Positions 42,608-51,089 of a DNA stretch of 64,000 bases are shown piece by piece (position 1 is the stretch's first letter; each line of letters begins with the position of its first letter). Below the pieces are notes generated by a model. It was not told the origin of the DNA and did not search any database. It saw only the letters and a list, made by a program, of their open reading frames with translations. A program made the translations under genes and the position numbers. This DNA is from Mojavia pulchra JT2-VF2. GTDB lineage: Bacteria; Cyanobacteriota; Cyanobacteriia; Cyanobacteriales; Nostocaceae. The stretch covers positions 103,112 to 167,111 of the forward strand of contig JAHHHN010000014.1 of assembly GCA_019359325.1 (NCBI GenBank). Reading direction: 5' to 3'.

Positions 42608-42843
42608 AATAAAAATGAAAAAAATATCGACGCTGCTTTTAAATTATTCTCAGGCAAGTAATTTAAGGACAATACTTATTGATCGCCGATATCTTGAGTA
42701 TACCTTCAATCTTCCAAGACGCAATTATTGTTGTTGCTTTGCACGATGGTGTTAAACTCCCTAATGGTCTGTTAGATAACATTCTTTTGCTTGGTTTGTA
42801 TCTTGTCTAAATGCATCTGCACTTCTGCTCGCCATCATGATTT

Positions 42844-44673
42844 ATGCAAACGCAATCAGGTAATCGTATGGCAAAACGTTCCTGGATCTTCCTCCCAGTC
42901 TATGCGCTCTTAGCACTACTCATAATCGTAGTCGGTGCTTGTAATGTACAGAAAGGGATCGTCGAAGCGCTCCTTCCTAAAGAGCTAGGACAGTATCCTC
43001 ACTACGAATCAAAAGAAGCGGTATTGAAGGAGGCGCAAGTAATGTCCGATCGCCTCACTTCGCACATTCGGGCTTGGTATCAGGGTAAGGCACCTCGTGA
43101 AATACCCCGAAAGCTTTTACCAAACGGTATCGATCCGGGCATAAAAGGATTTTATCTTCAACGTCCTGAGGAAGTGAATCCGCAAAACCAGTGGATAGTG
43201 CGTCCTGCCGCGAAGATAGACCGCAGTGCAATGCCTGGCTTATACCCCGATCCGCACGCGACCTACCTTGTGTTGGGCGCTTTCTATGCTCCGTTCGGCA
43301 CTAAGGTAATTATTGATGGCGAATTTCCTCACAGCCGCTTTTTTAACATCCAAGCATCACCTCCTCTCGATCCCGCGTTCTACTATTACAACGGGATGTT
43401 CGGTTCTCCAGAGGTGCCGCTAGTAGATGTCGATATTGCCCCGCTACCAGGGAATACAAATCCATTTCTCAAGGGAGGCGATCGCAATGCCCAAAAACGC
43501 AAATTCCGCGCTTATTTCACACTTGCCATAGGTAACGGTGCCAAGTTAGAGCCGGCGTACTCACCTCCCTTTTTCAGGGCACCAGGCAATCACCGCTTCG
43601 CCAGCGCTTTTCAGTATCAGGGCCCACTAGCTGATCCAGCCAGCCCCATGAGTAAGGTGGGAACAAAGCGTGGGGTGTGGAACACAGGCGCTTTGTGGAT
43701 TCGTTATTATGCACCGGATCTTCAGCAGGGGCCCCTCGGTGGGGTAAGCCTTCCTCGTGTTCTCTATGAACTTCCGACAGGGGAGCGCTTTTTCCTCAAT
43801 GCCGACTTTTCAAAAATGAAGGCAGCCATTAACAAAACGCGCCGAGATTGGAAAACTCCTTCCTTTGAACCGAGCGCGATAGAGGGGCCAAAGGAGGGGT
43901 GGAACCACGATTTCGATATCCTTCATGGTGGATTGGTCGGAATTTTCCGGGCAGTGGGAAAAGATAAACCCAAAGACAAGGAGTATGCCCGGCGCTTTGA
44001 ACTGGTGGCGACGGGGAGAGGAATCAACCAACCGCCGCCCGGTAACTACGAACCCTCAGCCAGCCGCTGTGTATCAATTAACTATTTGGGTCGCTCAATG
44101 GCGATCGGCTCCGGGAAAGTTGCGGTACTCACAGGCCGTATGCCCACAGTCCCGAAAACTCGGCAGGGAGAGCGTATTATGACCGGGGGAAAGGCACGGT
44201 ACTTTTCCATCACTTCGTATCCAGAACCGGATCTATTCGACCCCTCCTACATCGGCCCCGCCTATACCTCAATTATGGACGACGAGATTACCACAGATCG
44301 CTCCGGCTGGTATGTCATCGCCTATTCAAGGAAACAGGATCGTCCGAAGAATGCAACGACGGAGAACGGCGTGACATGGGTTGATTGGGGGAGGATTGCT
44401 CGGCAGCATTTCGTGCTCAGATGGCTGAGCGTTCACCCCGACTGGCGAGACCCAAAGCATGTGCCGGACATTACCAATCTCCCTTACAACACAACCACCT
44501 GGCTTTCACCTGACTACGACAAAAGCTTGGTCGGCGAAAACAATCACAAAGGACGTCTCAGTTCTTATCTTCCTCAAATGCACTACATGACTAAGGAAGA
44601 GTTCGAGTCCTTCGGTGCAGTAGTACGCCCGGATACGCTCCCGCTATGGACGAGTGCTGGAGGTAAAGGATAA
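42844..44673 (+). CDS. Unrecognised exported candidate lipoprotein, 609 residues
   Basis: The N-terminus has positive residues, a hydrophobic stretch (residues 14-30) and VVGAC with Cys33, a plausible though imperfect lipobox. The mature part is rich in Pro, Gly and aromatic residues, with LVLGAFYAPFGTKVIIDGEF, WNTGALWIRYY, SRCVSINYLGRSM and GWYVIAYSRKQDRP; the arrangement loosely recalls secreted DUF1254/DUF1214-type beta proteins but I cannot assign it. The coding sequence looks richer in G+C than its neighbours, suggesting transfer. It lies between the pseudogene cluster and the exporter. ATG 42868 is an alternative start. Confidence 0.6.
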   Translation: MQTQSGNRMAKRSWIFLPVYALLALLIIVVGACNVQKGIVEALLPKELGQYPHYESKEAVLKEAQVMSDRLTSHIRAWYQGKAPREIPRKLLPNGIDPGIKGFYLQRPEEVNPQNQWIVRPAAKIDRSAMPGLYPDPHATYLVLGAFYAPFGTKVIIDGEFPHSRFFNIQASPPLDPAFYYYNGMFGSPEVPLVDVDIAPLPGNTNPFLKGGDRNAQKRKFRAYFTLAIGNGAKLEPAYSPPFFRAPGNHRFASAFQYQGPLADPASPMSKVGTKRGVWNTGALWIRYYAPDLQQGPLGGVSLPRVLYELPTGERFFLNADFSKMKAAINKTRRDWKTPSFEPSAIEGPKEGWNHDFDILHGGLVGIFRAVGKDKPKDKEYARRFELVATGRGINQPPPGNYEPSASRCVSINYLGRSMAIGSGKVAVLTGRMPTVPKTRQGERIMTGGKARYFSITSYPEPDLFDPSYIGPAYTSIMDDEITTDRSGWYVIAYSRKQDRPKNATTENGVTWVDWGRIARQHFVLRWLSVHPDWRDPKHVPDITNLPYNTTTWLSPDYDKSLVGENNHKGRLSSYLPQMHYMTKEEFESFGAVVRPDTLPLWTSAGGKG

Positions 44674-45026
44674 GGCGAGTATTGATGATTGCACGACTGA
44701 CAATTTGTTCTGTTGCGGTGATTTTACATCTTAAAAAATTCAAATTATTGGAAAAAAGAATAAAACAGCAATGCCGCAGAAGATTATGGAGTAAATTATG
44801 AAGCCGCTTTTATCTACAATAAAAATGAAGTTGTTTAGGCTTACTAATCAGGTGCAAACAATTCATCATGGTTTTGATTATATAATAAAATTTTTGAATA
44901 TAATTAATCAGAAATATCAATAATTTTAAGTTTTTATCGCTTACTTAAAAATTTTTTAAATAATTTAATATTAAAATTAATATTAAATTATTAGAGTAAG
45001 CTCTTGCAAAAAAATTAAACAATAAT
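44674..45026. other. AT-rich intergenic region before the exporter
   Basis: 353 bases, extremely AT-rich over the last 150. No gene; no clear NtcA-type GTA-N8-TAC site was found. Presumably the promoter of the devBCA-like operon. Confidence 0.4.
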
Positions 45027-46238
45027 ATGTACAATTCCAAATTAACGGAGCATCCATTTCTCAAGAACAAAAGCTGGTGGATAATTTTATTGAGCAGCGT
45101 TGCTTCCGCAGTTATTGGAGGAACTACAATTTACATTCTTCTTCGTTCCCAACCTAGTCAGCAAAATCCTTCGTCAGCCTCCTTGAGTACTAATAATTAT
45201 GGTAACAATGCCGTTAGTGCCCAAGGACGCATAGAACCGCAAGGAAAAGTTATTCGTTTGTCTGCTTCTAATTCTCTTGGAACTATTAAAATTGACAAAC
45301 TTTTAGTGAAAGAGGGAGATAGAGTTACTTCTAATCAAGTAGTTGCTGTTCTAGACCAATATCATCGTCTTTTAGCTGCTTTAAAACAAGCTCAACAACA
45401 AGTAAAAGTTGCTCAAGCTAATCTAGCTAAAGTAAAAGCTGGGGCAAAAAGTGGGGAAATTAATGCTCAAAAAGCTCAAGTTTACCGTCTACAAGCTCAG
45501 ATATTGGGAGAAAGAAGGACTCAACAAGCAAATATTGCCCGTTTGCAAGCTCAGTTAAGCAATGCCCAAACAGAATTTAGACGCTTTCAGATGCTCTATA
45601 AAGAAGGTGCAGTTGAAGCTTCCACATTTGATAGTAAGCGTTTAGAATTGCAAACTGCTAGGGAACAACTTAAAGAAGCTAAAGCTAACTTAAATCAAAC
45701 TGAAGAAACTTTGCGACAGCAAATTAATGAGGCTAAAGCAACTTTAAACCAAATAGCTGAGGTTCGCCCCACAGATGTACAAGCAGCTCAAGCAGAGGTA
45801 AAAAGTGCGATCGCTGCTGTAGAAAAAGCTCAAGCTGAGTTGAATTTGACTTATGTGCGTGCGCCCCAAGATGGCCAAATTTTAAAAATTTATACATATC
45901 CAGGAGAAATTATTGGTAACGAGGGAATTGCTGACATGGGCCAAACAGACCAAATGTTTGTAGTTGCAGAGGTCTATGAAACTGATGTCAGTCGAGTACG
46001 TAACGGTCAACAAGCCACAATTACTAGTGAAGCTTTTCCAGGTGAGCTACATGGAACGGTCACGCAAGTAAGTCTACAAGTTCGCAGACAAGCAATGTTT
46101 AGTACCGACCCGATTGCTGATGTAGATCGCAGGGTAGTTGAAGTTAAAATTCGCCTCCATCCAACAGACACCAAGAAAGTTACAGGTTTCACTAATTTAC
46201 AAGTAGAAGTAGTAATTAATACTAATAATCACAACTAA
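45027..46238 (+). CDS. DevB-type membrane fusion protein of an ABC exporter
   Basis: 403 residues: one N-terminal membrane helix (about residues 16-38), a lipoyl/biotinyl half (SAQGRIEPQGKVIRL, LLVKEGDRVTSNQVVAVLD), a long alpha-helical hairpin of ~140 residues rich in Gln/Ala, and the second half-motif (YVRAPQDGQILKIYTYPGE) leading to a beta barrel. This is the HlyD/DevB fold that bridges an inner-membrane ABC pump to TolC. In Anabaena DevBCA exports heterocyst glycolipids. The gene is 11 bases from devC-like; paralogs are numerous, so the substrate is by context only. Confidence 0.9.
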   Translation: MYNSKLTEHPFLKNKSWWIILLSSVASAVIGGTTIYILLRSQPSQQNPSSASLSTNNYGNNAVSAQGRIEPQGKVIRLSASNSLGTIKIDKLLVKEGDRVTSNQVVAVLDQYHRLLAALKQAQQQVKVAQANLAKVKAGAKSGEINAQKAQVYRLQAQILGERRTQQANIARLQAQLSNAQTEFRRFQMLYKEGAVEASTFDSKRLELQTAREQLKEAKANLNQTEETLRQQINEAKATLNQIAEVRPTDVQAAQAEVKSAIAAVEKAQAELNLTYVRAPQDGQILKIYTYPGEIIGNEGIADMGQTDQMFVVAEVYETDVSRVRNGQQATITSEAFPGELHGTVTQVSLQVRRQAMFSTDPIADVDRRVVEVKIRLHPTDTKKVTGFTNLQVEVVINTNNHN

Positions 46239-46249
46239 GGTTATTCTTT

Positions 46250-47401
46250 ATGCCCAAAATCCGTCTAGCTTGGTTACAACTTAAACGCGAAAAATCTCGC
46301 ATGATTGTTGCTATGGCGGGCATTGCTTTTTCTAACATTCTCATGTTTATGCAATTGGGATTTGAGCGTGCGCTTTATGATAGCGCTACACGCTTACACT
46401 CCACTTTAAAAGCGGACTTGATTATGATTAGTCCCCGTTCTAAGTCTTTAGCTTATATGAACAGTTTTCCTTTACGTCGTCTATATCAAGCTTTAGGATT
46501 TGATGGGGTTGATTCGGTTAGCCCTCTTTATGTTGATTTTGCTGATTGGAAAAATCCTATCACTAACAACTATCGAGCCATATTTGTGTTCGGTTTTAAA
46601 CCAGAAAAACCTGTTTTTACATTACCAGAGGTAAATCAAAACTTAAATAAGCTAAAACTTCCTGATACTTTTCTATTTGATCGTTACTCTCGTCCTGAGT
46701 ATGGGCCAATTGCTGCCGAATTTGAGCGTAACAAACAGGTAGTGACAGAAATAAGTAACTATAGAATTAAAACTGTTGGTTTATTTAGCCTTGGGCCTTC
46801 TTTTGCTGCTGATGGCAATTTGATTACTAGCGATCAAAACTTCTTGCGATTATTTAGAAACCATCGTCCCGGAGAAATTGAAATTGGGTTAATTACTCTT
46901 AAATCAGGTGTTGATAATCAAAAAGTGCTTAATAATTTAGTTGCACAACTGCCTAAAGATGTGAAACTGCTTACTTATCAAGGCTTTATTAACTTTGAGA
47001 AAGATTATTGGCGCACAAGTACAGCCATTGGTTTTATGTTTACACTTGGTACAAGCATGGGATTTATTGTTGGCATAGTCATTGTCTATCAAATTCTTTT
47101 TACAGATGTCAACGAACATTTAGCCGAGTACGCCACCCTCAAGGCTATGGGCTTTACAGATAATTATTTATTAAATGTTGTTTTTCAAGAAGCTTTAATT
47201 TTAGCAATTTTGGGCTACATTCCTGGATTAGGAATTTCTTTGGCTTTATATGAATTAACCAAGGCTGCTACTTCTTTACCAATGTTGATGAGTGCTAGCC
47301 GTTCTGTATTAGTTTTTGTTTTAACAATTTTAATGTGTGCTATTTCTGGCGCAATTGCTGTACGTAAATTGCGAACAGCAGATCCAGCAGATATTTTTTA
47401 G
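46250..47401 (+). CDS. DevC-type ABC transporter permease
   Basis: The 383-residue protein has an N-terminal helix (MIVAMAGIAFSNILMFMQLGFERALYDS), a large periplasmic domain (~residues 45-255) and three C-terminal helices (TLGTSMGFIVGIVIVYQILF; LILAILGYIPGLGISLALYE; VLVFVLTILMCAISGAIAV): the MacB/FtsX-type topology. LAEYATLKAMGFTDNYL is the coupling segment for the ATPase. It pairs with the DevB- and DevA-like proteins on either side and is certainly in one operon with them. Confidence 0.92.
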   Translation: MPKIRLAWLQLKREKSRMIVAMAGIAFSNILMFMQLGFERALYDSATRLHSTLKADLIMISPRSKSLAYMNSFPLRRLYQALGFDGVDSVSPLYVDFADWKNPITNNYRAIFVFGFKPEKPVFTLPEVNQNLNKLKLPDTFLFDRYSRPEYGPIAAEFERNKQVVTEISNYRIKTVGLFSLGPSFAADGNLITSDQNFLRLFRNHRPGEIEIGLITLKSGVDNQKVLNNLVAQLPKDVKLLTYQGFINFEKDYWRTSTAIGFMFTLGTSMGFIVGIVIVYQILFTDVNEHLAEYATLKAMGFTDNYLLNVVFQEALILAILGYIPGLGISLALYELTKAATSLPMLMSASRSVLVFVLTILMCAISGAIAVRKLRTADPADIF

Positions 47402-47429
47402 TAATATCAAATATATTTGTACTTTGCAA

Positions 47430-48113
47430 ATGTTAGAAAATCCTATTATTGCTATTCGCAACCTCAATCATTACTTTGGTCAAGGTCAATTGCGTAAACA
47501 GATGTTATTTGATATAAACTTAGCAATTTACCCTGGTGAAGTAGTTATTTTGATGGGACAATCAGGCTCAGGTAAAACAACCTTACTGACCTTAATAGGA
47601 GCCTTGCGGTCTGTGCAACAGGGAAGCCTCAAGGTTTTAGGAAATGAACTTTACAGAGCTACTAATAACCAATTAATACAAATCCGACGCAATATTGGGT
47701 ATATCTTTCAAGCACACAATTTGCTGCGATTTTTAACTGCTTGCCAGAATGTTCAAATGTCGCTGGAACTGCACAAAGAATTTGACAATCAACAAGCTCA
47801 ATCTAAATCCAAAACTATGCTAGAAGCTGTTGGTTTGGGGAATAGAATCAATTACTATCCTGACGACTTATCTGGTGGACAAAAACAGCGAGTTGCAGTT
47901 GCTCGCGCTTTGGTGAGTCATCCCAAATTGGTTTTAGCTGATGAACCTACTGCTGCTTTAGATAGTAAATCAGGTCGAGACGTAGTAGAACTTATGCAGC
48001 GTTTAGCTAAGGAACAATCTTGTGCTGTCTTGATGGTTACTCACGATAATCGCATTCTCGATATTGCCGATCGCATCATTTATATGGAAGATGGATGCTT
48101 GGTGAATCACTAG
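47430..48113 (+). CDS. DevA-type ABC transporter ATP-binding protein
   Basis: 227 residues from ATG 47430; the longer frame to 47337 overlaps the permease and is rejected. Walker A GQSGSGKTT, Q-loop in GYIFQAHNLL, signature LSGGQKQRVAVARAL, Walker B LVLADEPTAALD and the H-loop VTHDNRI are all intact. It drives the DevB-DevC exporter. Length and order are typical of the MacB/LolD/DevA class. It ends the lipid locus. Confidence 0.95.
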   Translation: MLENPIIAIRNLNHYFGQGQLRKQMLFDINLAIYPGEVVILMGQSGSGKTTLLTLIGALRSVQQGSLKVLGNELYRATNNQLIQIRRNIGYIFQAHNLLRFLTACQNVQMSLELHKEFDNQQAQSKSKTMLEAVGLGNRINYYPDDLSGGQKQRVAVARALVSHPKLVLADEPTAALDSKSGRDVVELMQRLAKEQSCAVLMVTHDNRILDIADRIIYMEDGCLVNH

Positions 48114-48591
48114 ACTTGCTTAGTTATTATGTTCAATTTACCAGTAAATGTTGTTGGGTAAATAAATAAGGAATTTGCATAACCCAACTATGCTTACACC
48201 GAACCTCAAACATAATTACGAATTGTGCGATCGCATCTTAAATATATTATCCAAATTCGTTTGTTGTCAAAAATCATAAAACAGAAGCTGATAGATTATC
48301 TCTATCAAAACTAATCAGTCTAGAGCCTATAAAATAAATCATCTAACTTTAGAAAAAAGCTATATTATCACAAATTTGTATTTTAAGAGCTTGATAAAAG
48401 CTTGATACAATTTGTTCAAGGGTTTTTATCTATTTAATTTACATTTAATCTAACTAAAGGATGATTTATTAGTTAAGAAATTTCTAATACTATGAGCGGA
48501 GCTTTGACATAAATCAGCCGAAAGTAGTAATAAAACCTGAACAGAAGCCTCGAAAAAATTGAAATTATTTCAAAATAAGGACTGATAGAGA
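48114..48591. other. Intergenic region after devA-like
   Basis: 478 AT-rich bases with one HIP1-like site at 48229-48235. No gene, repeat or clear terminator was found; it likely carries the promoter of the SBBP gene. Confidence 0.4.
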
Positions 48592-50745
48592 ATGGATGAA
48601 TTTAAACTCAGCGTCTCCCTATTGACACCTGCTAGTGATTTAGTCACAGGAGATCCGGGAGGAAAGTTTGAAGCCGTTTTTGGGCGTGCTGGGAATGATA
48701 ATATTTACGCCTACGATCCTTATACAAGTAGTAATCCACAGCAAAATATTGATTTTTTGTTTGGTGATATATTTGATAACTCTGTAGAAGAGTACGAAAT
48801 CATACTCAATATTCAGGCTAATCAGCAAGGTGGTAATCCATTACTGATCCTACAGAGAAACATACCATCGGTAGGAAAGGACAAATTTATTCTTGGAGAT
48901 ATAAATCAGCCTTACTATACCGATAGTAGCTTCCTTGGTTTAGACAAGTTTGCTGTGCTCTATGATTTTGATCTCACTCAAGATAAAATCCAGCTCAACG
49001 GTAAAGCGGAAGATTATCGATTAGTAGATGTTAATGGATTAAAAGTTGAAGGAATAGACCAACCTTTTTTTGGAAAGGCTATATTTTCAGTTCAACAGGG
49101 AACACCTGACCTCGTTGGTTATGTGATTGCGCGTCCTGAGGTCAAGTTGGATCTCAAGGATGGATATTTTCAGTATGTGGGTGAAAAACCACAAACAAAA
49201 CCAGCACGAAAGAAGATTGGGCAATTAGGAACTACCGGTATCGATCGCAGTCTTGGTGCTGCTACAGATCCTTCAGGTAATGTCTATATAACAGGATCTA
49301 CTACTGGCCCTTTACAAGGAAGCAATAAAGGTTTTGCAGATGCTTGGATAGCCAAATTAGACAATCAGGGTAACCAATTGTGGGGTAAGCAAATTGGCTC
49401 TTCCGGTTCTGAAACATCCTATGCCGTCGTCACAGACAAAGACGGTAATGTGTACGTGGCGGGAGACACGGGGGGTAACTTATTTTCATCCAAGCAATCA
49501 GAATCTCAGGATGCTTGGGTAGCTAAGTATGACAGCAATGGGACTCTGAAGTGGGCTAAGCAGCTTGGAACCAATGTGACTGGTGGTAATGCTAATACTG
49601 CCTTTGGTCTCCAAGTAGATGACAAAGGCAGTGTTTACTTATCGGGATTAGCCATTAAGGAAAATCAAAGAACAGACATATTTAATTTTCCTGTTCAGGA
49701 TGATTCTTGGGTAGCTAAGTTCGACAGTAATGGCAATCAACAATGGTTTACGCAGATTGGGAATTTCTTTTTTGACGAAAGTTACGATCTTGCAGTCGAT
49801 AAGGATGGCAATAGTTACCTGACAGGATGGACGCAAGGTTTAGTAAAAGAGTCAGATCCATCTAGACAACTTTTGAAGTATGACGCTTGGCTGGCAAAGG
49901 TGGATCCCAGTGGTCAGGTTGATTGGATTCAACAGTTTGGGAGTAAAAATGAAGGTCTAGAGTTTTCATGGGCTGTTGACACTGATAGCAAGGGCAATAT
50001 CTACACTACAGGATGGACTACAGGCGAATTGGGGACAAAAGATAACAAGAGTAAGAAATCAGATTCTTACGATATTTGGTTTAGCAAATTTAGCCCAGAT
50101 GGGACTCAGCTGTGGACTAAACAGTTTGGCTCTAAAGCTGATGATGGCACCTACTTATCTGATATGGAGATCGATTCACAAGACAATATCTTCTTGATCG
50201 GATATACCAACGATAAGTTAGGAAAAGGTACCAAAGATGAAGCTTATAATGCCTGGGTAGGAAAGTTCGATACAGAAGGCAACAACAAGTGGATTCAACA
50301 GTTTGGCAGCAAAAATAAGCTTGACTACGCTACAGGTGTTACTACGGACAACGCTGGTAAGCTTTACGTAACTGGATTTACTGATGGTTTGTTAGGCAGT
50401 AATAGCACTGGAGCTAATGGAGCGGGTGTGGATGGCTGGGTAGCTCAGTTTGATGCAAACAAAGGAAAACTCCAAAAATTTATTGGCAATTCAAAAGATT
50501 TGATCAGTATTAGCGATCCTGGCCCAATCTCCACTGTTGATATAAGTAATAATTTTGTTACTGATGAGAAGCTGCCTAATGGTGATAATCTCATTAACCC
50601 TGCTCAAGGAATCAGTGTTAGCAAAAGTACACTAGACTATGGAGATTTTATTTCTAGCCTGGGCAGCATCTTCGACCGTAATGTCCAAAACTCTTTTCCT
50701 ACAGCTTTGACTGAGGCTGTTAATAGTGGTCAAATAGTGATTTGA
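48592..50745 (+). CDS. SBBP beta-propeller repeat protein
   Basis: 717 residues. The first ~200 residues (FGRAGNDNIYAYDP, LFGDIFD, KFILGD, FDLTQDKIQLNGKAEDYRL) resemble the calcium-binding, hemolysin-like region common in cyanobacterial secreted proteins. From about residue 210 seven repeats follow, each with a W-x-K/Q-Q-F/L/I-G opening and a D-x-x-GNVY-x-x-G-x-T core (SBBP, PF06739), which would make a seven-bladed propeller. No Sec signal is visible, so type I-like export is possible. Function unknown. A hairpin follows the gene. Confidence 0.85.
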   Translation: MDEFKLSVSLLTPASDLVTGDPGGKFEAVFGRAGNDNIYAYDPYTSSNPQQNIDFLFGDIFDNSVEEYEIILNIQANQQGGNPLLILQRNIPSVGKDKFILGDINQPYYTDSSFLGLDKFAVLYDFDLTQDKIQLNGKAEDYRLVDVNGLKVEGIDQPFFGKAIFSVQQGTPDLVGYVIARPEVKLDLKDGYFQYVGEKPQTKPARKKIGQLGTTGIDRSLGAATDPSGNVYITGSTTGPLQGSNKGFADAWIAKLDNQGNQLWGKQIGSSGSETSYAVVTDKDGNVYVAGDTGGNLFSSKQSESQDAWVAKYDSNGTLKWAKQLGTNVTGGNANTAFGLQVDDKGSVYLSGLAIKENQRTDIFNFPVQDDSWVAKFDSNGNQQWFTQIGNFFFDESYDLAVDKDGNSYLTGWTQGLVKESDPSRQLLKYDAWLAKVDPSGQVDWIQQFGSKNEGLEFSWAVDTDSKGNIYTTGWTTGELGTKDNKSKKSDSYDIWFSKFSPDGTQLWTKQFGSKADDGTYLSDMEIDSQDNIFLIGYTNDKLGKGTKDEAYNAWVGKFDTEGNNKWIQQFGSKNKLDYATGVTTDNAGKLYVTGFTDGLLGSNSTGANGAGVDGWVAQFDANKGKLQKFIGNSKDLISISDPGPISTVDISNNFVTDEKLPNGDNLINPAQGISVSKSTLDYGDFISSLGSIFDRNVQNSFPTALTEAVNSGQIVI

Positions 50746-50787
50746 ACTTTTTCTCACTAGAAATAGGCTAAAATCAGCAATCGTGTT

Positions 50788-50820
50788 CAACTCAGCAGAG
50801 TCATCTACTCTGCTGGGTTG
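50788..50820 (+). terminator. Hairpin downstream of the SBBP gene
   Basis: CAACTCAGCAGAG (50788-50800) pairs with CTCTGCTGGGTTG (50808-50820), 12 of 13 Watson-Crick pairs plus a G-T. No T-run follows, so it may be a weak terminator or mRNA 3'-end stabiliser. Confidence 0.55.
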
Positions 50821-50923
50821 GATAAGAGAGCATATATAAAACTGGTGCTTATGAATTGTAGGCTGAAATTGTAGGCGATCGCCTTAGACAAAACACTCGA
50901 CAACAACAAAGGTTTGAAACCTA

Positions 50924-51044
50924 AGAGGATGTCTGAAAACTTTTTGATGTTGTATTTGAGACTTATAGATCCCCCTAAATCCTCCTTGGAAAGGGGGGCT
51001 AGGGGGGATCAAACGAAATATTTAATACTTCTCAGACATCCTCT
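50924..51044. mobile_element. MITE-like palindromic element, family 2 (~121 bp)
   Basis: AGAGGATGTCTGAAAA (50924-50939) and TTCTCAGACATCCTCT (51029-51044) form terminal inverted repeats with one mismatch in 16. The interior has GATCCCCCTAAATCC and GGGGGGCTAGGGGGGATC arms. The ends differ from those of the elements at 12337 and 23549, but the GATCCCCC core type is similar. Non-coding. Confidence 0.7.
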
Positions 51045-51089
51045 AAGATTCAGCGATGAAATCATCAAGGCAAGAAGTTTTCCGTAACC

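Noticed and set aside
42610..42810. Short hydrophobic frame after the lipid-kinase-like fragment (GLLDNILLLGLYLV)
   Set aside because: Could be another gene remnant, but it is too short to identify.
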